64,000 bases of DNA from Gemmobacter serpentinus (GCF_008973825.1 NZ_WCHR01000005.1:124001-188000); one strand, 5' to 3'. Numbered from the stretch's first letter, positions 52,408-62,356 are shown. Notes: generated from the letters alone by a model not told the origin. Numbers and translations: made by a program.

Positions 52408-53178
52408 ATGCCGCAGATGTCCCCGATCGAGACCATCACCTCGCCTGCACTCGCGCCGCTGCGCCACGGATTTTTCACCCGAAAGGGCGGGGCCTCGTCG
52501 GGCATCTTTGCCGGGCTGAATTGCGGCACCGGCAGCAGCGATCTGGCCGAGGTGGTGCAGATCAACCGCGCCCGCGTGGCCGAGACCATGGGAGCGCCCG
52601 TCGCGGCGCTGGTGACCGTGCATCAGGTGCATTCCCCCGATGTGGCGGTGATCACCGGGCCACATGACGGGCCTGCCCCCCGCGCCGATGCGATGGTGAC
52701 CAACACGCCGGGGCTGGTTCTGGGCATTCTGACCGCGGATTGCCAGCCGGTGCTGTTTGCCGACGCCGCCGCCGGGGTGATTGGCGCGGCCCATGCCGGA
52801 TGGCGGGGCACCCGTGACGGTGTTCTGGAAGCCACGCTGGCCGCGATGGAGGGGTTGGGCGCGCAGCGCGACCGCATTACCGCCGTGATCGGGCCAACCA
52901 TCAGCCAGGCCGCCTATGAGGTCGGGCCGGAATTCGTGCAGGACTTTGTTGACGGTGATGCGCAAGCCGCGCGGTTTTTCGCCAATGGCAAGGGCGATCG
53001 CGCGTTGTTCGATCTTCCGGGCTATGCGCTGGCGCGCCTGCGTGCTGCGGGCGTAGCGCAGGCGCAATGGACAGGCCATTGCACCTATAGCGATCCGGCG
53101 CGCTTCTATTCCTATCGCCGCACCACCCATGCCGCCGAGGCGGATTACGGAAGACTGATTTCCTGCATCCGGCTGTAA
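52408..53178 (+). CDS. pgeF: Purine nucleoside phosphorylase-type laccase-domain protein PgeF/YfiH
   Basis: This 256-residue protein of the DUF152/laccase-domain family was formerly called polyphenol oxidase. YfiH-type enzymes act on purine nucleosides and edit cell-wall precursors. The zinc-site residues are present: TVHQVHSPDV, LTADCQPVLFAD and AAHAGWRGT, with GPTISQAAYEVGPEF downstream. It forms a tight operon with lgt and midA. Confidence 0.93.
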   Translation: MPQMSPIETITSPALAPLRHGFFTRKGGASSGIFAGLNCGTGSSDLAEVVQINRARVAETMGAPVAALVTVHQVHSPDVAVITGPHDGPAPRADAMVTNTPGLVLGILTADCQPVLFADAAAGVIGAAHAGWRGTRDGVLEATLAAMEGLGAQRDRITAVIGPTISQAAYEVGPEFVQDFVDGDAQAARFFANGKGDRALFDLPGYALARLRAAGVAQAQWTGHCTYSDPARFYSYRRTTHAAEADYGRLISCIRL

Positions 53179-53439
53179 AGGATTGCGGCGATATTTGCCG
53201 CGCTTTTGCCGCAATTCTGGAAACAATCCTCGAAATTCGTCAGGTCTGGCCTGAATTTCATAACAATTCATGGCATTGGTCGGCAAAGTCCACAGCACGC
53301 GCCGATCTCGGGAATTCGGTCAAATGCCACATTCCTGTCCCCATCCCCGCCGCAATGAACAGCGATTCTGCTTCTTGAAGGTCGTTCGCCCCCCCGGTCC
53401 GGCCATAGCAAAAAGAGACAGAATGTCATGGAGCAGAGC

Positions 53440-53610
53440 ATGAAAAAGGAACGTCGCTGGCTGAAATCGGTGATCGCGACCGCGCAGGACATGCAGGTTA
53501 CGATGCCTTGGCAGCGCGGTATGCGCCGCCGTCCTGCCGCCATGCAATCCTCGGCACAACCCGCGCTGGCCAAGCCCGCCGTCCCGGCACAGGCGCTTGC
53601 CGCGCGCTGA
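53440..53610 (+). CDS. Small basic protein, conserved in Rhodobacteraceae
   Basis: This is a 56-residue protein (or 60 from an ATG at 53428). The N-terminus MKKERRWLKSVIATAQDMQV is basic and amphipathic, WQRGMRRRP is a conserved basic patch, and the tail is Ala/Pro-rich and disordered. I recall very similar small hypothetical proteins in related genomes. It has its own terminator, so it is likely expressed as a single gene. Function unknown. Confidence 0.75.
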   Translation: MKKERRWLKSVIATAQDMQVTMPWQRGMRRRPAAMQSSAQPALAKPAVPAQALAAR

Positions 53611-53633
53611 ACCAGCCCTGCGACAGAATCACC

Positions 53634-53660
53634 AAGGCCGCCTCTGGGCGGTCTTTTTCA
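53634..53660 (+). terminator. Intrinsic terminator after the small basic protein gene
   Basis: GGCCGCC, loop TCTG, GGCGGTC, then TTTTTC, about 25 bp after the stop codon. Confidence 0.82.
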
Positions 53661-54097
53661 TTTGATTCGGCCTGCTGCGCGATCCGACCCGATCAACCTT
53701 GCCGTGCATTTGCCGCCATGGCATCGCCGATAGGAAACAATTGAGGCAAATTTGTTTTAAATCAGACGGATAGCGAACAGGCGTGATTTTTCTTTGACAC
53801 CGCGCCGCCTTTTGGCCATCTTTGATCTACGGACCCAGCAAATGCGGGGAATGTGATGCGGATGGCGGCGCGGTAAGACCACGGGATCTTCCCCAAGGCA
53901 CCCCCCTTCGCTGCCGGTTCCCTTAACCGGCGCGTGACAGTGTGTGCAGCTCTGCACGGGCGGCCCCTAGCTGAGACCCTCTGCTCAGCATTACGGGGCC
54001 GCCTGTTCTGCTTTTGGGGCTTTGCGTTATGCGGGTTCCCGGTCCGCATGTTCCAGCCCCGCTGAAATTTCCTGCACCTGCAGCGCGATCACCGCAC
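53661..54097. other. 437-bp gene-free region with a possible promoter
   Basis: No coding frame is convincing. On the plus strand TTGACA (53794-53799) is followed 17-18 nt later by a weak -10 (CATCTT/ATCTTT), in an A/T-richer stretch. A transcript from there would run about 270 nt to the hairpin at 54098. A small RNA is possible but no family is recognised. Confidence 0.35.
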
Positions 54098-54124
54098 GAA
54101 AAAGCCGCCCCTTCGGGCGGCTTC
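54098..54124 (-). terminator. Intrinsic terminator of the Lrp-type gene
   Basis: On the minus strand GAAGCCGCCC, loop GAAG, GGGCGGC and TTTTTC follow the stop codon of the Lrp gene by 22 bp. It is A-rich on its left, so a stop in both directions is possible. Confidence 0.85.
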
Positions 54125-54146
54125 TGGCATTCCGGGCATGGCTGTT

Positions 54147-54647
54147 TCAAGCGGTGCGGTTCAGCCGCTCTTCCAGCACATCGAAGGGCAGGCCAGGTTC
54201 ATCCTTGGCACAGCGGATGACAAGGCTGGTCTTCACGCTGGCCACATTGTCGGCTTTCAGCAACTCGCCGGTCAGAAAGCTCTGGAAGCCCGACAGGTCG
54301 GGGGCCACGCATTTCAGAATAAAGTCGATCTCGCCATTCAGCATATGGCATTCGCGCACCAGCGGCCATTTGCGGCAGCGTTCCTCAAAGGCCGACAGGT
54401 CGCTTTCGGCCTGGCTGTGCAGCCGCACCATGGCAAAGACCGCCACCTCGAAGCCCAGTTCACGCGCATCGATATCGGCGTGATAGCCGCGGATGTAGCC
54501 CGCCTCCTCCAGCGTGCGCACCCGCCGCAGACAGGGCGGCGCGGAGATGCCGACGCGCTTGGCCAATTCCACATTTGTCATCCGCCCATCCGCCTGCAAT
54601 TCGGCCAGAATGTGACGGTCGATGGGGTCCAGCCGCGAACCGGCCAT
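54147..54647 (-). CDS. Lrp/AsnC family transcriptional regulator
   Basis: This 166-residue Lrp-type regulator has an N-terminal HTH (LDPIDRHILAELQADGRMTNVELAKRVGISAPPCLRRVRTLE) and a C-terminal RAM domain (VAVFAMVRLHSQAESDL, VRECHMLNGEIDFILKCVAPD). It would bind an amino acid and form octamer-like assemblies. Start at 54647 after AAGGA; the open frame upstream is spurious. It is divergent from trxB, a conserved arrangement in this family of bacteria. Confidence 0.93.
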   Translation of the reverse strand: MAGSRLDPIDRHILAELQADGRMTNVELAKRVGISAPPCLRRVRTLEEAGYIRGYHADIDARELGFEVAVFAMVRLHSQAESDLSAFEERCRKWPLVRECHMLNGEIDFILKCVAPDLSGFQSFLTGELLKADNVASVKTSLVIRCAKDEPGLPFDVLEERLNRTA

Positions 54648-54866
54648 GTGATCATCCTTGTTATTGGCGCAAGGCCGCTTTGGCCGCACGCGCCCCTCCT
54701 GGCCCGTGTCCGGCCCTCGTGCCCGGCGTCTTCCCTGCGCGGACATTAGGTTCATAAGCGGATCAGCGCAACATTGTTTCACCTGAAGCAAGAGAAACGA
54801 CATGCGCGCGCCAGAATCGCCCCCCCCCCTGCCCTTGCGCCCGGCGCAACCCGGTCATGCGGGTGA

Positions 54867-55868
<1,002 letters not shown>

Positions 55869-56081
55869 CAGGTCAGGCCAGGGCACCTTGCCCCCATGAA
55901 CCACACCGGTGGTGGCTTTGTGCCACCTCCGGGCCCCAAGTATCCGCAGCGGAGCCATGCGCATTGCGCAAACCCGCCCTGCAACATGCCGAAAATGTCG
56001 CTTTGCAGGTTTTCACGGCAATATTTCCTTCCTAAGCCCGCCAGACAGGTCGCCCGACCCTAAGGGCGAAGGAAGGAAATC

Positions 56082-57374
56082 ATGTCTGACGCAACGCTGC
56101 CCCCCTCTGCCGCATTGGCAGGGCCGACCAACTCACCCGCCCGCGTTCTTGGGGCGAGCCTGATCGGCACCACCATCGAATTCTTCGACTTCTACGCCTA
56201 TGCCACCGCCGCCGTGCTGGTCTTCCCGACACTGTTCTTCCCGGGCAGCGATCCGATGACCGCCCTGTTGGCGTCTTTCGCCACCTTCTCCATCGCCTTC
56301 TTCGCGCGCCCCTTCGGCGCACTGGTCTTTGGCCATTACGGCGACCGGATCGGCCGCAAGACCACGCTGGTCGCGGCGCTGCTGACCATGGGCATTTCGA
56401 CCGTGATCATCGGCCTGCTGCCCGGATATGAGCGCATCGGCATTGCCGCGCCGCTGCTGCTGGCGCTGTGCCGCTTTGGTCAGGGCTTCGGCCTTGGCGG
56501 AGAATGGGGCGGTGCGGTGCTGCTCGCCACCGAAAACGCCCCCGAAGGCAAGCGCAGCTGGTATGGCATGTTTCCGCAACTGGGCGCGCCGGTCGGCCTG
56601 TTCCTGTCTTCGGGGCTGTTCTGGGTGCTCCTGCATTTCATGTCGCAGGAACAGCTTCTGTCCTGGGGCTGGCGCATTCCCTTCGTGGGCTCGATCCTGC
56701 TGATCGCGGTCGGTCTCTGGGTGCGCCTGTCGCTGACCGAGACACCGGAGTTTCAGAAAGCCATCGACAAGGAAGAGCGCGTGGCGGTCCCCGCCGCCGA
56801 GCTGTTCCGCCACCACAAGCGCAGCCTCGTGCTGGGCACCTTTGTGGCGCTGGTCACCTTTGTTCTGTTCTATATCTGCTCGGCTTACCTTCTGTCCTAT
56901 AACATCAAGGTGCGCGGCATCTCGTTCAAGGACGCGCTGGCGGTGCAGATCTATGGCTCGGTCATCTTCGGGATCGCCATCGTGATCGCGGGCAAGGTTG
57001 CAGACCGCACCGGGCGCTATGCCTTCCTGCTGGTGGTGACTGCGCTGATCGCGGCCTTCTCCTTTGCGCTGGCCCCACTGCTGACCGGATCGGTTGCGCA
57101 GATCTATGGCTTCGTGACGCTGGGCATGTTCCTGATGGGGCTGACCTATGGCGTGATCGGTGCGGCCCTGGCCGCCCCCTTCCCGACCGAGGTGCGCTAT
57201 ACCGGATCGTCGATGACCTTCAATTTTGCCGGCATTTTCGGGGCATCCTTGGCCCCCTATGCCGCGACCTGGCTTGCCACCGCTTACGGCATGTGGGCCG
57301 TTGGCCTTTACCTGCTGGCCGCCGCCGCGATCACCATGGTCTGCATCCTGCTGATCGGGCGCGACAAGGTCTGA
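56082..57374 (+). CDS. MFS transporter, metabolite:H+ symporter (MHS) family
   Basis: This 430-residue transporter has 12 membrane segments. MHS signatures are GTTIEFFDFYAYATAAVLVFP, FARPFGALVFGHYGDRIGRK and CRFGQGFGLGGEWGGAVLLATE. Relatives carry shikimate, alpha-ketoglutarate, citrate or proline/betaine. The cargo is not identifiable here. AAGGAAG precedes the ATG, and a perfect terminator follows 21 bp after the stop. It seems monocistronic. Confidence 0.92.
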   Translation: MSDATLPPSAALAGPTNSPARVLGASLIGTTIEFFDFYAYATAAVLVFPTLFFPGSDPMTALLASFATFSIAFFARPFGALVFGHYGDRIGRKTTLVAALLTMGISTVIIGLLPGYERIGIAAPLLLALCRFGQGFGLGGEWGGAVLLATENAPEGKRSWYGMFPQLGAPVGLFLSSGLFWVLLHFMSQEQLLSWGWRIPFVGSILLIAVGLWVRLSLTETPEFQKAIDKEERVAVPAAELFRHHKRSLVLGTFVALVTFVLFYICSAYLLSYNIKVRGISFKDALAVQIYGSVIFGIAIVIAGKVADRTGRYAFLLVVTALIAAFSFALAPLLTGSVAQIYGFVTLGMFLMGLTYGVIGAALAAPFPTEVRYTGSSMTFNFAGIFGASLAPYAATWLATAYGMWAVGLYLLAAAAITMVCILLIGRDKV

Positions 57375-57395
57375 TCGCCGCCCTTTTCAACGCAA

Positions 57396-57419
57396 AACGG
57401 CACCCCGTGGGGTGCCGTT
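57396..57419 (+). terminator. Hairpin terminator after the MHS transporter
   Basis: AACGGCACCC, loop CGTG, GGGTGCCGTT form a perfect 10-bp stem. The T content after it is modest (CTCATCTTT). Confidence 0.78.
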
Positions 57420-57476
57420 CTCATCTTTGATCTGTGCCGGTTTGGCGGATGCGGGCACCCGAGGCCTACCTGACGA

Positions 57477-57704
57477 TCAATGCGTGCTGACCGGGGCCAG
57501 ATCGTTCTGACGCGCCAGCTGGAAGGCCAGACCGCGATCCTTCACCAGTGCCAGCCGCTCGCCATCGGGGCGATACAGCGCATAAAGCGTCTCAAGCCCC
57601 TCGGCCTGCGCCTGAATGTCCTCCGGCAGATCGACAACAGCCACCGGACGCACATAGACGATGCGGCCCCCGGTCTCCGGCAGGAAATTGACCTTGGTTT
57701 CCAT
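57477..57704 (-). CDS. DUF1150 family protein
   Basis: This 75-residue protein follows hsp20 on the same strand after 14 bp, the usual DUF1150 context in Rhodobacterales. Visible features are IVYVRPVAVVDLPEDIQAQA and a late LALVKDRGLAFQLARQND, which is the family pattern. Heat-shock co-expression is inferred from the operon. Function unknown. Confidence 0.87.
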   Translation of the reverse strand: METKVNFLPETGGRIVYVRPVAVVDLPEDIQAQAEGLETLYALYRPDGERLALVKDRGLAFQLARQNDLAPVSTH

Positions 57705-57718
57705 GATCGTCCTCCTTC

Positions 57719-58174
57719 TTACTTCGCTTCGATACGTTTGACGGGGGCCGCGGGCGCATTGGCGCGCCCCGAGCGGATCGGGATGGTCTGCACCACCGTA
57801 TCCGGCACCACCCGGTGCAGATCGATATGCAGCAGCCCGTGTTCCATATGCGCGCCACCGACCTCAACCCCGTCGGCCAGCACAAAACTGCGCTGAAAGG
57901 CGCGGCTGGCAATGCCGCGATGCAGCCAGACCCGTTCGGCGCTGTCATCGGATTGGCGGCCCCGGATCACCAGCTGGCGATCCTCAACCGTGATCGACAT
58001 GTCTTCCTCGCGGAAACCCGCCACGGCCAGGGTGATGCGATAGGCGTTCTCGGTGACCGCCTCGATATTGAAGGGGGGATAGCCATCCCCGGATTTCGCG
58101 GTGCGTTCGACCAGCCGTTCAAGCTGTTCGAACCCGAGCAGATAGGGATGTGCCCCGAAGCTGATCTTGGTCAT
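57719..58174 (-). CDS. Small heat shock protein, Hsp20/IbpA type
   Basis: This 151-residue holdase chaperone has a short N-terminal arm, an alpha-crystallin domain (PPFNIEAVTENAYRITLAVAGFREEDMSITVEDRQLVIRG through FQRSFVLADGVEVGGAHMEHGLLHIDL) and a C-terminal IPI motif (VQTIPIRS) for oligomer contacts. It binds unfolding proteins during heat stress. It is co-transcribed with the DUF1150 gene. No thermosensor hairpin was identified in its short leader. Confidence 0.93.
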   Translation of the reverse strand: MTKISFGAHPYLLGFEQLERLVERTAKSGDGYPPFNIEAVTENAYRITLAVAGFREEDMSITVEDRQLVIRGRQSDDSAERVWLHRGIASRAFQRSFVLADGVEVGGAHMEHGLLHIDLHRVVPDTVVQTIPIRSGRANAPAAPVKRIEAK

Positions 58175-58435
58175 CGACTTGCCCTTGCATAAGCGACATA
58201 TCGTGCCGGACCCCCGAAGGGCGTCGCGGCCTTGACCTCAATATGGGGCGCAGACTGCCCCCGCGCAACCCCGCCCTGCCCTGACGCCCGCAACAGAGAC
58301 AGGCACCGCCGTTTCCCTGCGCCAGCGCGGCAGATTTCTTCCCAAAGCCCCGAAAAATCGCTATATTTAACCAACTGGACAACGACGACTCGTCGCCCGT
58401 TCTCCGCCCAAGCTCTTGCGCCAGGATGTGCCGAC

Positions 58436-58654
58436 ATGAATGCCTCGATGGAACTGAACCTCGAAGAGATGCTGCGCATCAGGCTTGAGGTTCTGCGCCG
58501 CGAGCATCGCGATCTGGATGAGGCGATCCACGCCCTGGAGGCGAACACCCGCCCCGATGCGCTGACGCTGCGCCGCCTGAAGAAGCAGAAGCTGGCGCTG
58601 AAGGACCAGATCGTGAAGATCGAGGATCAGCTGATCCCCGATATCATCGCCTGA
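58436..58654 (+). CDS. YdcH family (DUF465) protein
   Basis: This 72-residue, almost wholly helical protein matches the YdcH family: LRREHRDLDEAIHALE, then LRRLKKQKLALKDQIVKIEDQLIPDI. The pattern predicts an antiparallel coiled-coil hairpin. The start at 58436 follows CAGGA. The open frame extends upstream but not with coding character. Function unknown. Confidence 0.88.
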   Translation: MNASMELNLEEMLRIRLEVLRREHRDLDEAIHALEANTRPDALTLRRLKKQKLALKDQIVKIEDQLIPDIIA

Positions 58655-58828
58655 GGCCACATTCCCCGCCCGCGATCCGCGCCTTTGCTCTATCATCATT
58701 GCCCAGGATCCGTGCCTGCGGCCTGCAATCATCGCCTGTGACCGACGATCCATGCTGGTGGGCCGTGCAGGCCGCTTGCCCCGCGCCCGGCGTCACGCTA
58801 AAGCCCCTGCAAAAGCAAGGGGAATGCC

Positions 58829-59314
58829 ATGACTGTCGAGGTCGGAATCATCATGGGCAGCCAGTCGGACTGGCCGACGATGCGCGAGGCCGCGACCATC
58901 CTTGATGAGCTGGGCATCCCCTATGAGGCCAAGATCGTCAGCGCGCACCGCACCCCGGACCGGCTTTGGACCTATGGCAAGACCGCCGTGGAGCGCGGGC
59001 TGAAAGTCATCATCGCGGGTGCGGGCGGTGCCGCCCACCTGCCAGGCATGATGGCCTCCAAGACCCGCGTGCCGGTGATCGGTGTGCCGGTGCAGACCAA
59101 GGCGCTGTCGGGCGTCGACAGCCTGTATTCCATCCTGCAAATGCCAAAAGGCTTTCCGGTGGCGACCATGGCCATCGGGGCTGCGGGTGCGGCCAATGCG
59201 GGCCTGATGGCGGCGGGGATCCTTGCGGTCTCCGACCCGGCGCTGGCGGCGCGGCTGGACGCCTGGCGCGATGCGCTGTCTGCTTCGATCCCCGATGCGC
59301 CGAAGGATGAATAA
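58829..59314 (+). CDS. purE: 5-(carboxyamino)imidazole ribonucleotide mutase PurE
   Basis: This 161-residue class I PurE converts N5-CAIR to CAIR in purine synthesis. [18 protein letters not shown] and the catalytic His region [17 protein letters not shown] are present, with [16 protein letters not shown] and [28 protein letters not shown] precedes the ATG. purK starts 1 bp after its stop. Confidence 0.96.
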   Translation: MTVEVGIIMGSQSDWPTMREAATILDELGIPYEAKIVSAHRTPDRLWTYGKTAVERGLKVIIAGAGGAAHLPGMMASKTRVPVIGVPVQTKALSGVDSLYSILQMPKGFPVATMAIGAAGAANAGLMAAGILAVSDPALAARLDAWRDALSASIPDAPKDE

Positions 59315-59315
59315 G

Positions 59316-60392
59316 ATGACCAGCCTTGCCCCCCTCCCCCCCGGATCGGTGATCGGCATTCTGGGCGGCGGCCAGCTGGGCCGGATGCTTTCGGTCGCGG
59401 CCTCGCGTCTGGGCTATCTGACCCATATCTATGAGCCAGGTGCCAACCCGCCCGCAGGTCATGTCGCCGATCGGGTGACGATTGCCAGCTATGACGATGC
59501 CGAGGCGCTGCGGGCCTTCGCGGCCTCGGTCGATGTCATCACCTATGAATTCGAGAATGTCCCCACCGCCGCGCTGGATCTGCTGGAGGCCGCAAAGCCA
59601 ATCCGCCCCAACCGTCGCGCGCTGGCGATCAGCCAGGATCGCATCGCGGAAAAGGATTTCCTGACCGGGTTGGGCCTGACCTGCGCGCCCTATAAGGCGG
59701 TGAACAGCCTGCCCGATCTGGAGGCCGCGATTGCCGAGATCGGCGCGCCCGCCATCCTGAAGACCACCCGCCTTGGCTATGACGGCAAGGGCCAGGCCCG
59801 GCTGAAAGCGCCCGAGGATGCGCCTGCCGCATGGGCCGCAATGAATGGCGCGCCTTCCGTTCTGGAAGGCTTCATCAGCTTCAGCCATGAAGTCTCGGTG
59901 ATTGCCGCGCGTGGTCAGGATGGCTCGGTCTCCTGCTATGACCCGGGCGAGAATGTCCATCGCGACGGCATCCTGCACACGACCACAATCCCAGCCCGTC
60001 TCAGCCCCGGCCAGCGCAGCGACGCGGTGCTGCTGGCCGCGCGCATCCTGAATGCGCTGGATTATGTCGGCGTGATGGGGGTGGAGCTGTTCGTGACGCG
60101 GCAGGGCCTGATCGTGAACGAGATTGCGCCCCGCGTGCACAATTCCGGCCACTGGACGCAGAATGGCTGCGCCGTCGACCAGTTTGAACAGCATATCCGT
60201 GCCGTCGCGGGCTGGCCGCTGGGCGATGGCAGCCGCCATTCCGATGTGGTGATGGAGAACCTGATCGGCGATGACGTGCTGCGCGTGCCGCAGATCGCGA
60301 CCGAGAAACACGCAGCCCTGCACCTTTACGGCAAGGCCGAGGCCCGCCCCGGTCGCAAGATGGGCCATGTGAACCGCGTGGTGCCGAAGTAA
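59316..60392 (+). CDS. purK: 5-(carboxyamino)imidazole ribonucleotide synthase PurK
   Basis: This 358-residue ATP-grasp enzyme carboxylates AIR to N5-CAIR. It has GILGGGQLGRMLSVAASRLG at the N-terminus, VITYEFENVP, KTTRLGYDGKGQ, and the metal/ATP region NEIAPRVHNSGHWTQNGC. The start at 59316 follows GAAGGA in the end of purE, making the two genes a coupled pair. A terminator follows 75 bp after the stop. Confidence 0.96.
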   Translation: MTSLAPLPPGSVIGILGGGQLGRMLSVAASRLGYLTHIYEPGANPPAGHVADRVTIASYDDAEALRAFAASVDVITYEFENVPTAALDLLEAAKPIRPNRRALAISQDRIAEKDFLTGLGLTCAPYKAVNSLPDLEAAIAEIGAPAILKTTRLGYDGKGQARLKAPEDAPAAWAAMNGAPSVLEGFISFSHEVSVIAARGQDGSVSCYDPGENVHRDGILHTTTIPARLSPGQRSDAVLLAARILNALDYVGVMGVELFVTRQGLIVNEIAPRVHNSGHWTQNGCAVDQFEQHIRAVAGWPLGDGSRHSDVVMENLIGDDVLRVPQIATEKHAALHLYGKAEARPGRKMGHVNRVVPK

Positions 60393-60424
60393 CCCCTGCC
60401 CGCACTTCCGCCCGCCTGTCATTT

Positions 60425-60450
60425 TCTGCCTGAAAATATCCTCAGGGGGT
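60425..60450 (+). repeat. Palindromic repeat core, copy D (short form)
   Basis: TCTGCCTGAAAATATCCTCA followed by GGGGG repeats the left block of copies A-C with one change. The GGGGCAGACAGCCCC half is missing. It sits between purK and its terminator. Confidence 0.7.
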
Positions 60451-60467
60451 GAGGGGCGCATGCCCGA

Positions 60468-60491
60468 GGGGGCGCGATCGCCCCCTTTTGC
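60468..60491 (+). terminator. Intrinsic terminator of purEK
   Basis: GGGGGCG, loop CGAT, CGCCCCC, then TTTTGCTTTT on the plus strand. It lies just before the 3' end of the convergent DUF4406 gene. Confidence 0.85.
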
Positions 60492-60503
60492 TTTTGCAGC
60501 CCC

Positions 60504-60857
60504 TCACGCCTGCGGGATCTCCTCCAGACTGTGCCAGACCGGGATGCCGCGCGCCTGCGCCCGGCGCACATCCTCGTCCGCGCCAGTCGACGCCCCCGGC
60601 AGCCGCAAGACACCGTCACATTTCTCAAGCAGGCGATGCGCGGTCGGGTGCATCACCGCAGTGTAAAGCGCGCCGCCAATGGCATCGCCGCCTGCTCCGC
60701 GCAGCACTGGCAGCGCCGCCCATTCCCCGATCATCGGCACATGGCCTTTTTCAAAAATCGGCCAGGCCGCCGCCTCCAGCCGCGCCAGATTGTCCGCCAT
60801 CCTGGCGGGATCGTCGCCCGTGCCGCTGCGATAGGGGCCAGCAATCAGAATCATCAT
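60504..60857 (-). CDS. DUF4406 / nucleoside 2-deoxyribosyltransferase-like protein
   Basis: This 117-residue protein begins MMILIAGPYRSGTGDDPARM, the typical start of the small DUF4406/NDT-like Rossmann fold, and carries GHVPMIGEW and CDGVLRLPGASTGADEDV (an active-site-like SxGAD). Such proteins bind nucleotide-like ligands; the reaction is unknown. AAGGAGA lies 8 nt before the ATG. It is divergent from a DeoR regulator across a 63-bp gap with a perfect inverted repeat. Confidence 0.83.
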   Translation of the reverse strand: MMILIAGPYRSGTGDDPARMADNLARLEAAAWPIFEKGHVPMIGEWAALPVLRGAGGDAIGGALYTAVMHPTAHRLLEKCDGVLRLPGASTGADEDVRRAQARGIPVWHSLEEIPQA

Positions 60858-60891
60858 TGTCGGATCTCCTTTCCGGTTGATTGCCTGCATC

Positions 60892-60915
60892 TGCACGTTT
60901 ATGCTGATTCGTGCA
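60892..60915. promoter_or_regulatory. Perfect inverted repeat TGCACG-N12-CGTGCA
   Basis: It lies in the 63-bp gap between the divergent DUF4406 and DeoR-family genes, only a few bases from the regulator start. Position and symmetry fit a DeoR operator controlling both genes. A 7-bp direct repeat ATGCTGA (60901, 60933) overlaps it. Confidence 0.5.
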
Positions 60916-60920
60916 ATATC

Positions 60921-61673
60921 ATGGATTCATTCATGCTGACCCAGGATCGCAAGGCCATGCTGATGGACCGCCTGTCACGCGACGGACGGCTGATTGCCGC
61001 CGATCTGGCGACCGAATTGCAGGTGTCTGAAGACACGATCCGCCGCGATCTGCGCGATCTGGCCGCTGAGGGGCGGCTGTTGCGGGTGCATGGCGGCGCG
61101 CTGCCGCTATCACCCACCCATGCGCCGGTCGCGGTGCGACGCTCACTCCATCCGCGCGCCAAGGCCGCCCTTGCGCAAGCCGCTGTCAGCTTGATCCAGC
61201 CCGGCCAGATCGTGCTGATGGATGGCGGCACCACGCATCTGGCGCTGGTTTCCAGACTGCCGCCGGGGCTGGCCTGCACCATCGTGACCCATGCCCCGGC
61301 CATCGCCGCCGCCCTGGAGCCGTTTCCGGGGATCGAGATCCTGCTGGTCGGCGGGCCCGTCCTGCGGTTGTCGATGGTGGCAACAGGGGCGCAGGCTTTT
61401 GAAACCTATGCAGGCATCCGCGCGGATCTGTGTTTTCTGGGGGTGACTGGACTGCATCCCGAGACCGGCCTGACCACCGGCCACCCGGAAGAGGCCCGGC
61501 TGAAGGCGCGCATGATCCAGTCCGCTGCCGAAACGGTGGTGCTGGCCACGCCCGACAAGCTGGGGGCGACCTCGCCCTATCGTGTCGCGGGGCTGGGGGG
61601 GATGACCAGCCTTGTCAGCAGCGGCCCGCCGCCGGACTGGCTGCCCGAAGGGTGCCGCCATATCGCGGCGTGA
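60921..61673 (+). CDS. DeoR/GlpR-family transcriptional regulator
   Basis: This is a 250-residue repressor (246 from the ATG at 60933). The N-terminal HTH is MLTQDRKAMLMDRLSRDGRLIAADLATELQVSEDTIRRDLRDLAAEGRLLRVHGGA, the textbook DeoR pattern. The C-terminal DeoRC domain has IVLMDGGTTHLALVSRLP, GIEILLVGGPVLRLSMVATG and DLCFLGVTGLHPETGLTT. It senses a phosphorylated sugar or similar. It is divergent from the DUF4406 gene. Confidence 0.92.
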   Translation: MDSFMLTQDRKAMLMDRLSRDGRLIAADLATELQVSEDTIRRDLRDLAAEGRLLRVHGGALPLSPTHAPVAVRRSLHPRAKAALAQAAVSLIQPGQIVLMDGGTTHLALVSRLPPGLACTIVTHAPAIAAALEPFPGIEILLVGGPVLRLSMVATGAQAFETYAGIRADLCFLGVTGLHPETGLTTGHPEEARLKARMIQSAAETVVLATPDKLGATSPYRVAGLGGMTSLVSSGPPPDWLPEGCRHIAA

Positions 61674-61800
61674 ACCGGGTTAGGCCCACACTCGGCACCA
61701 AGTCCTCACCCGCAAATTGCCACCGTGTCGCAGCCGGAAACGGGTCAACCGTCGCAAACTGCCTGCCCGCGGGCTGCCGCCAGTTCGCGCACAGGGTGCT

Positions 61801-62205
61801 TCACGCATCGGGCGTGTCAGTATCAACCTCGCCTTGTTCCAGCCGCTGCCGGGCTTGTCCGGCGAGCCGGATATAGCGGCGGCGAAACTCGTCCAGTTGG
61901 CGTTCCTCCAGCTCTTCCAGATCCATCAGGGCATTATGTGCGCCTTGGGTGGCCCGGATCAGCTCATCCAGCTTCAACTGGATCGCGGCGGTATCGCGGT
62001 TCTGGGTGTTCTGGATCAGGAAAACCATGAGAAAGGTCACGATGGTGGTGCCGGTATTGATGACCAGCTGCCATGTGTCGGAAAAATTGAAGATCGGCCC
62101 AGACACGACCCAGAGCACGATCACCCCGATGGCCAGTGTCAGGGTCGATTGCTTGCCGCACCAGCGCGCTACCAGCTTGGCCATGCTGCCGTAACGATCC
62201 GACAT
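61801..62205 (-). CDS. Low-affinity iron permease family protein
   Basis: This 134-residue protein has two membrane helices (LTLAIGVIVLWVVSGPIFNF and LVINTGTTIVTFLMVFLIQN) joined by a short loop, followed by QNRDTAAIQLKLDELIRAT and a C-terminal helical, charged tail. This is the pattern of the bacterial low-affinity iron permease/Fet4-like family, although transport has rarely been shown for such short members. It stands alone between the DeoR gene and groEL. Confidence 0.87.
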   Translation of the reverse strand: MSDRYGSMAKLVARWCGKQSTLTLAIGVIVLWVVSGPIFNFSDTWQLVINTGTTIVTFLMVFLIQNTQNRDTAAIQLKLDELIRATQGAHNALMDLEELEERQLDEFRRRYIRLAGQARQRLEQGEVDTDTPDA

Positions 62206-62326
62206 TCCGCCCCCCTCAGCCCTCCAGATCGGGGCCTCACGATCCGGGCAGAGTGGCCGATGCCCTATGGCTGCGCAAGAACCAGTTCGTTCCGCCGCAC
62301 ATGCAGGCCAAACCGCCCCCGTGCAT

Positions 62327-62356
62327 GAAAAAGGGCACCCGAATGGGTGCCCTTTT
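62327..62356 (-). terminator. Intrinsic terminator of groEL
   Basis: A perfect AAAGGGCACCC/GGGTGCCCTTT stem with a 4-nt loop is followed by T residues on the minus strand. It begins about 24 bp after the groEL stop. Confidence 0.85.
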
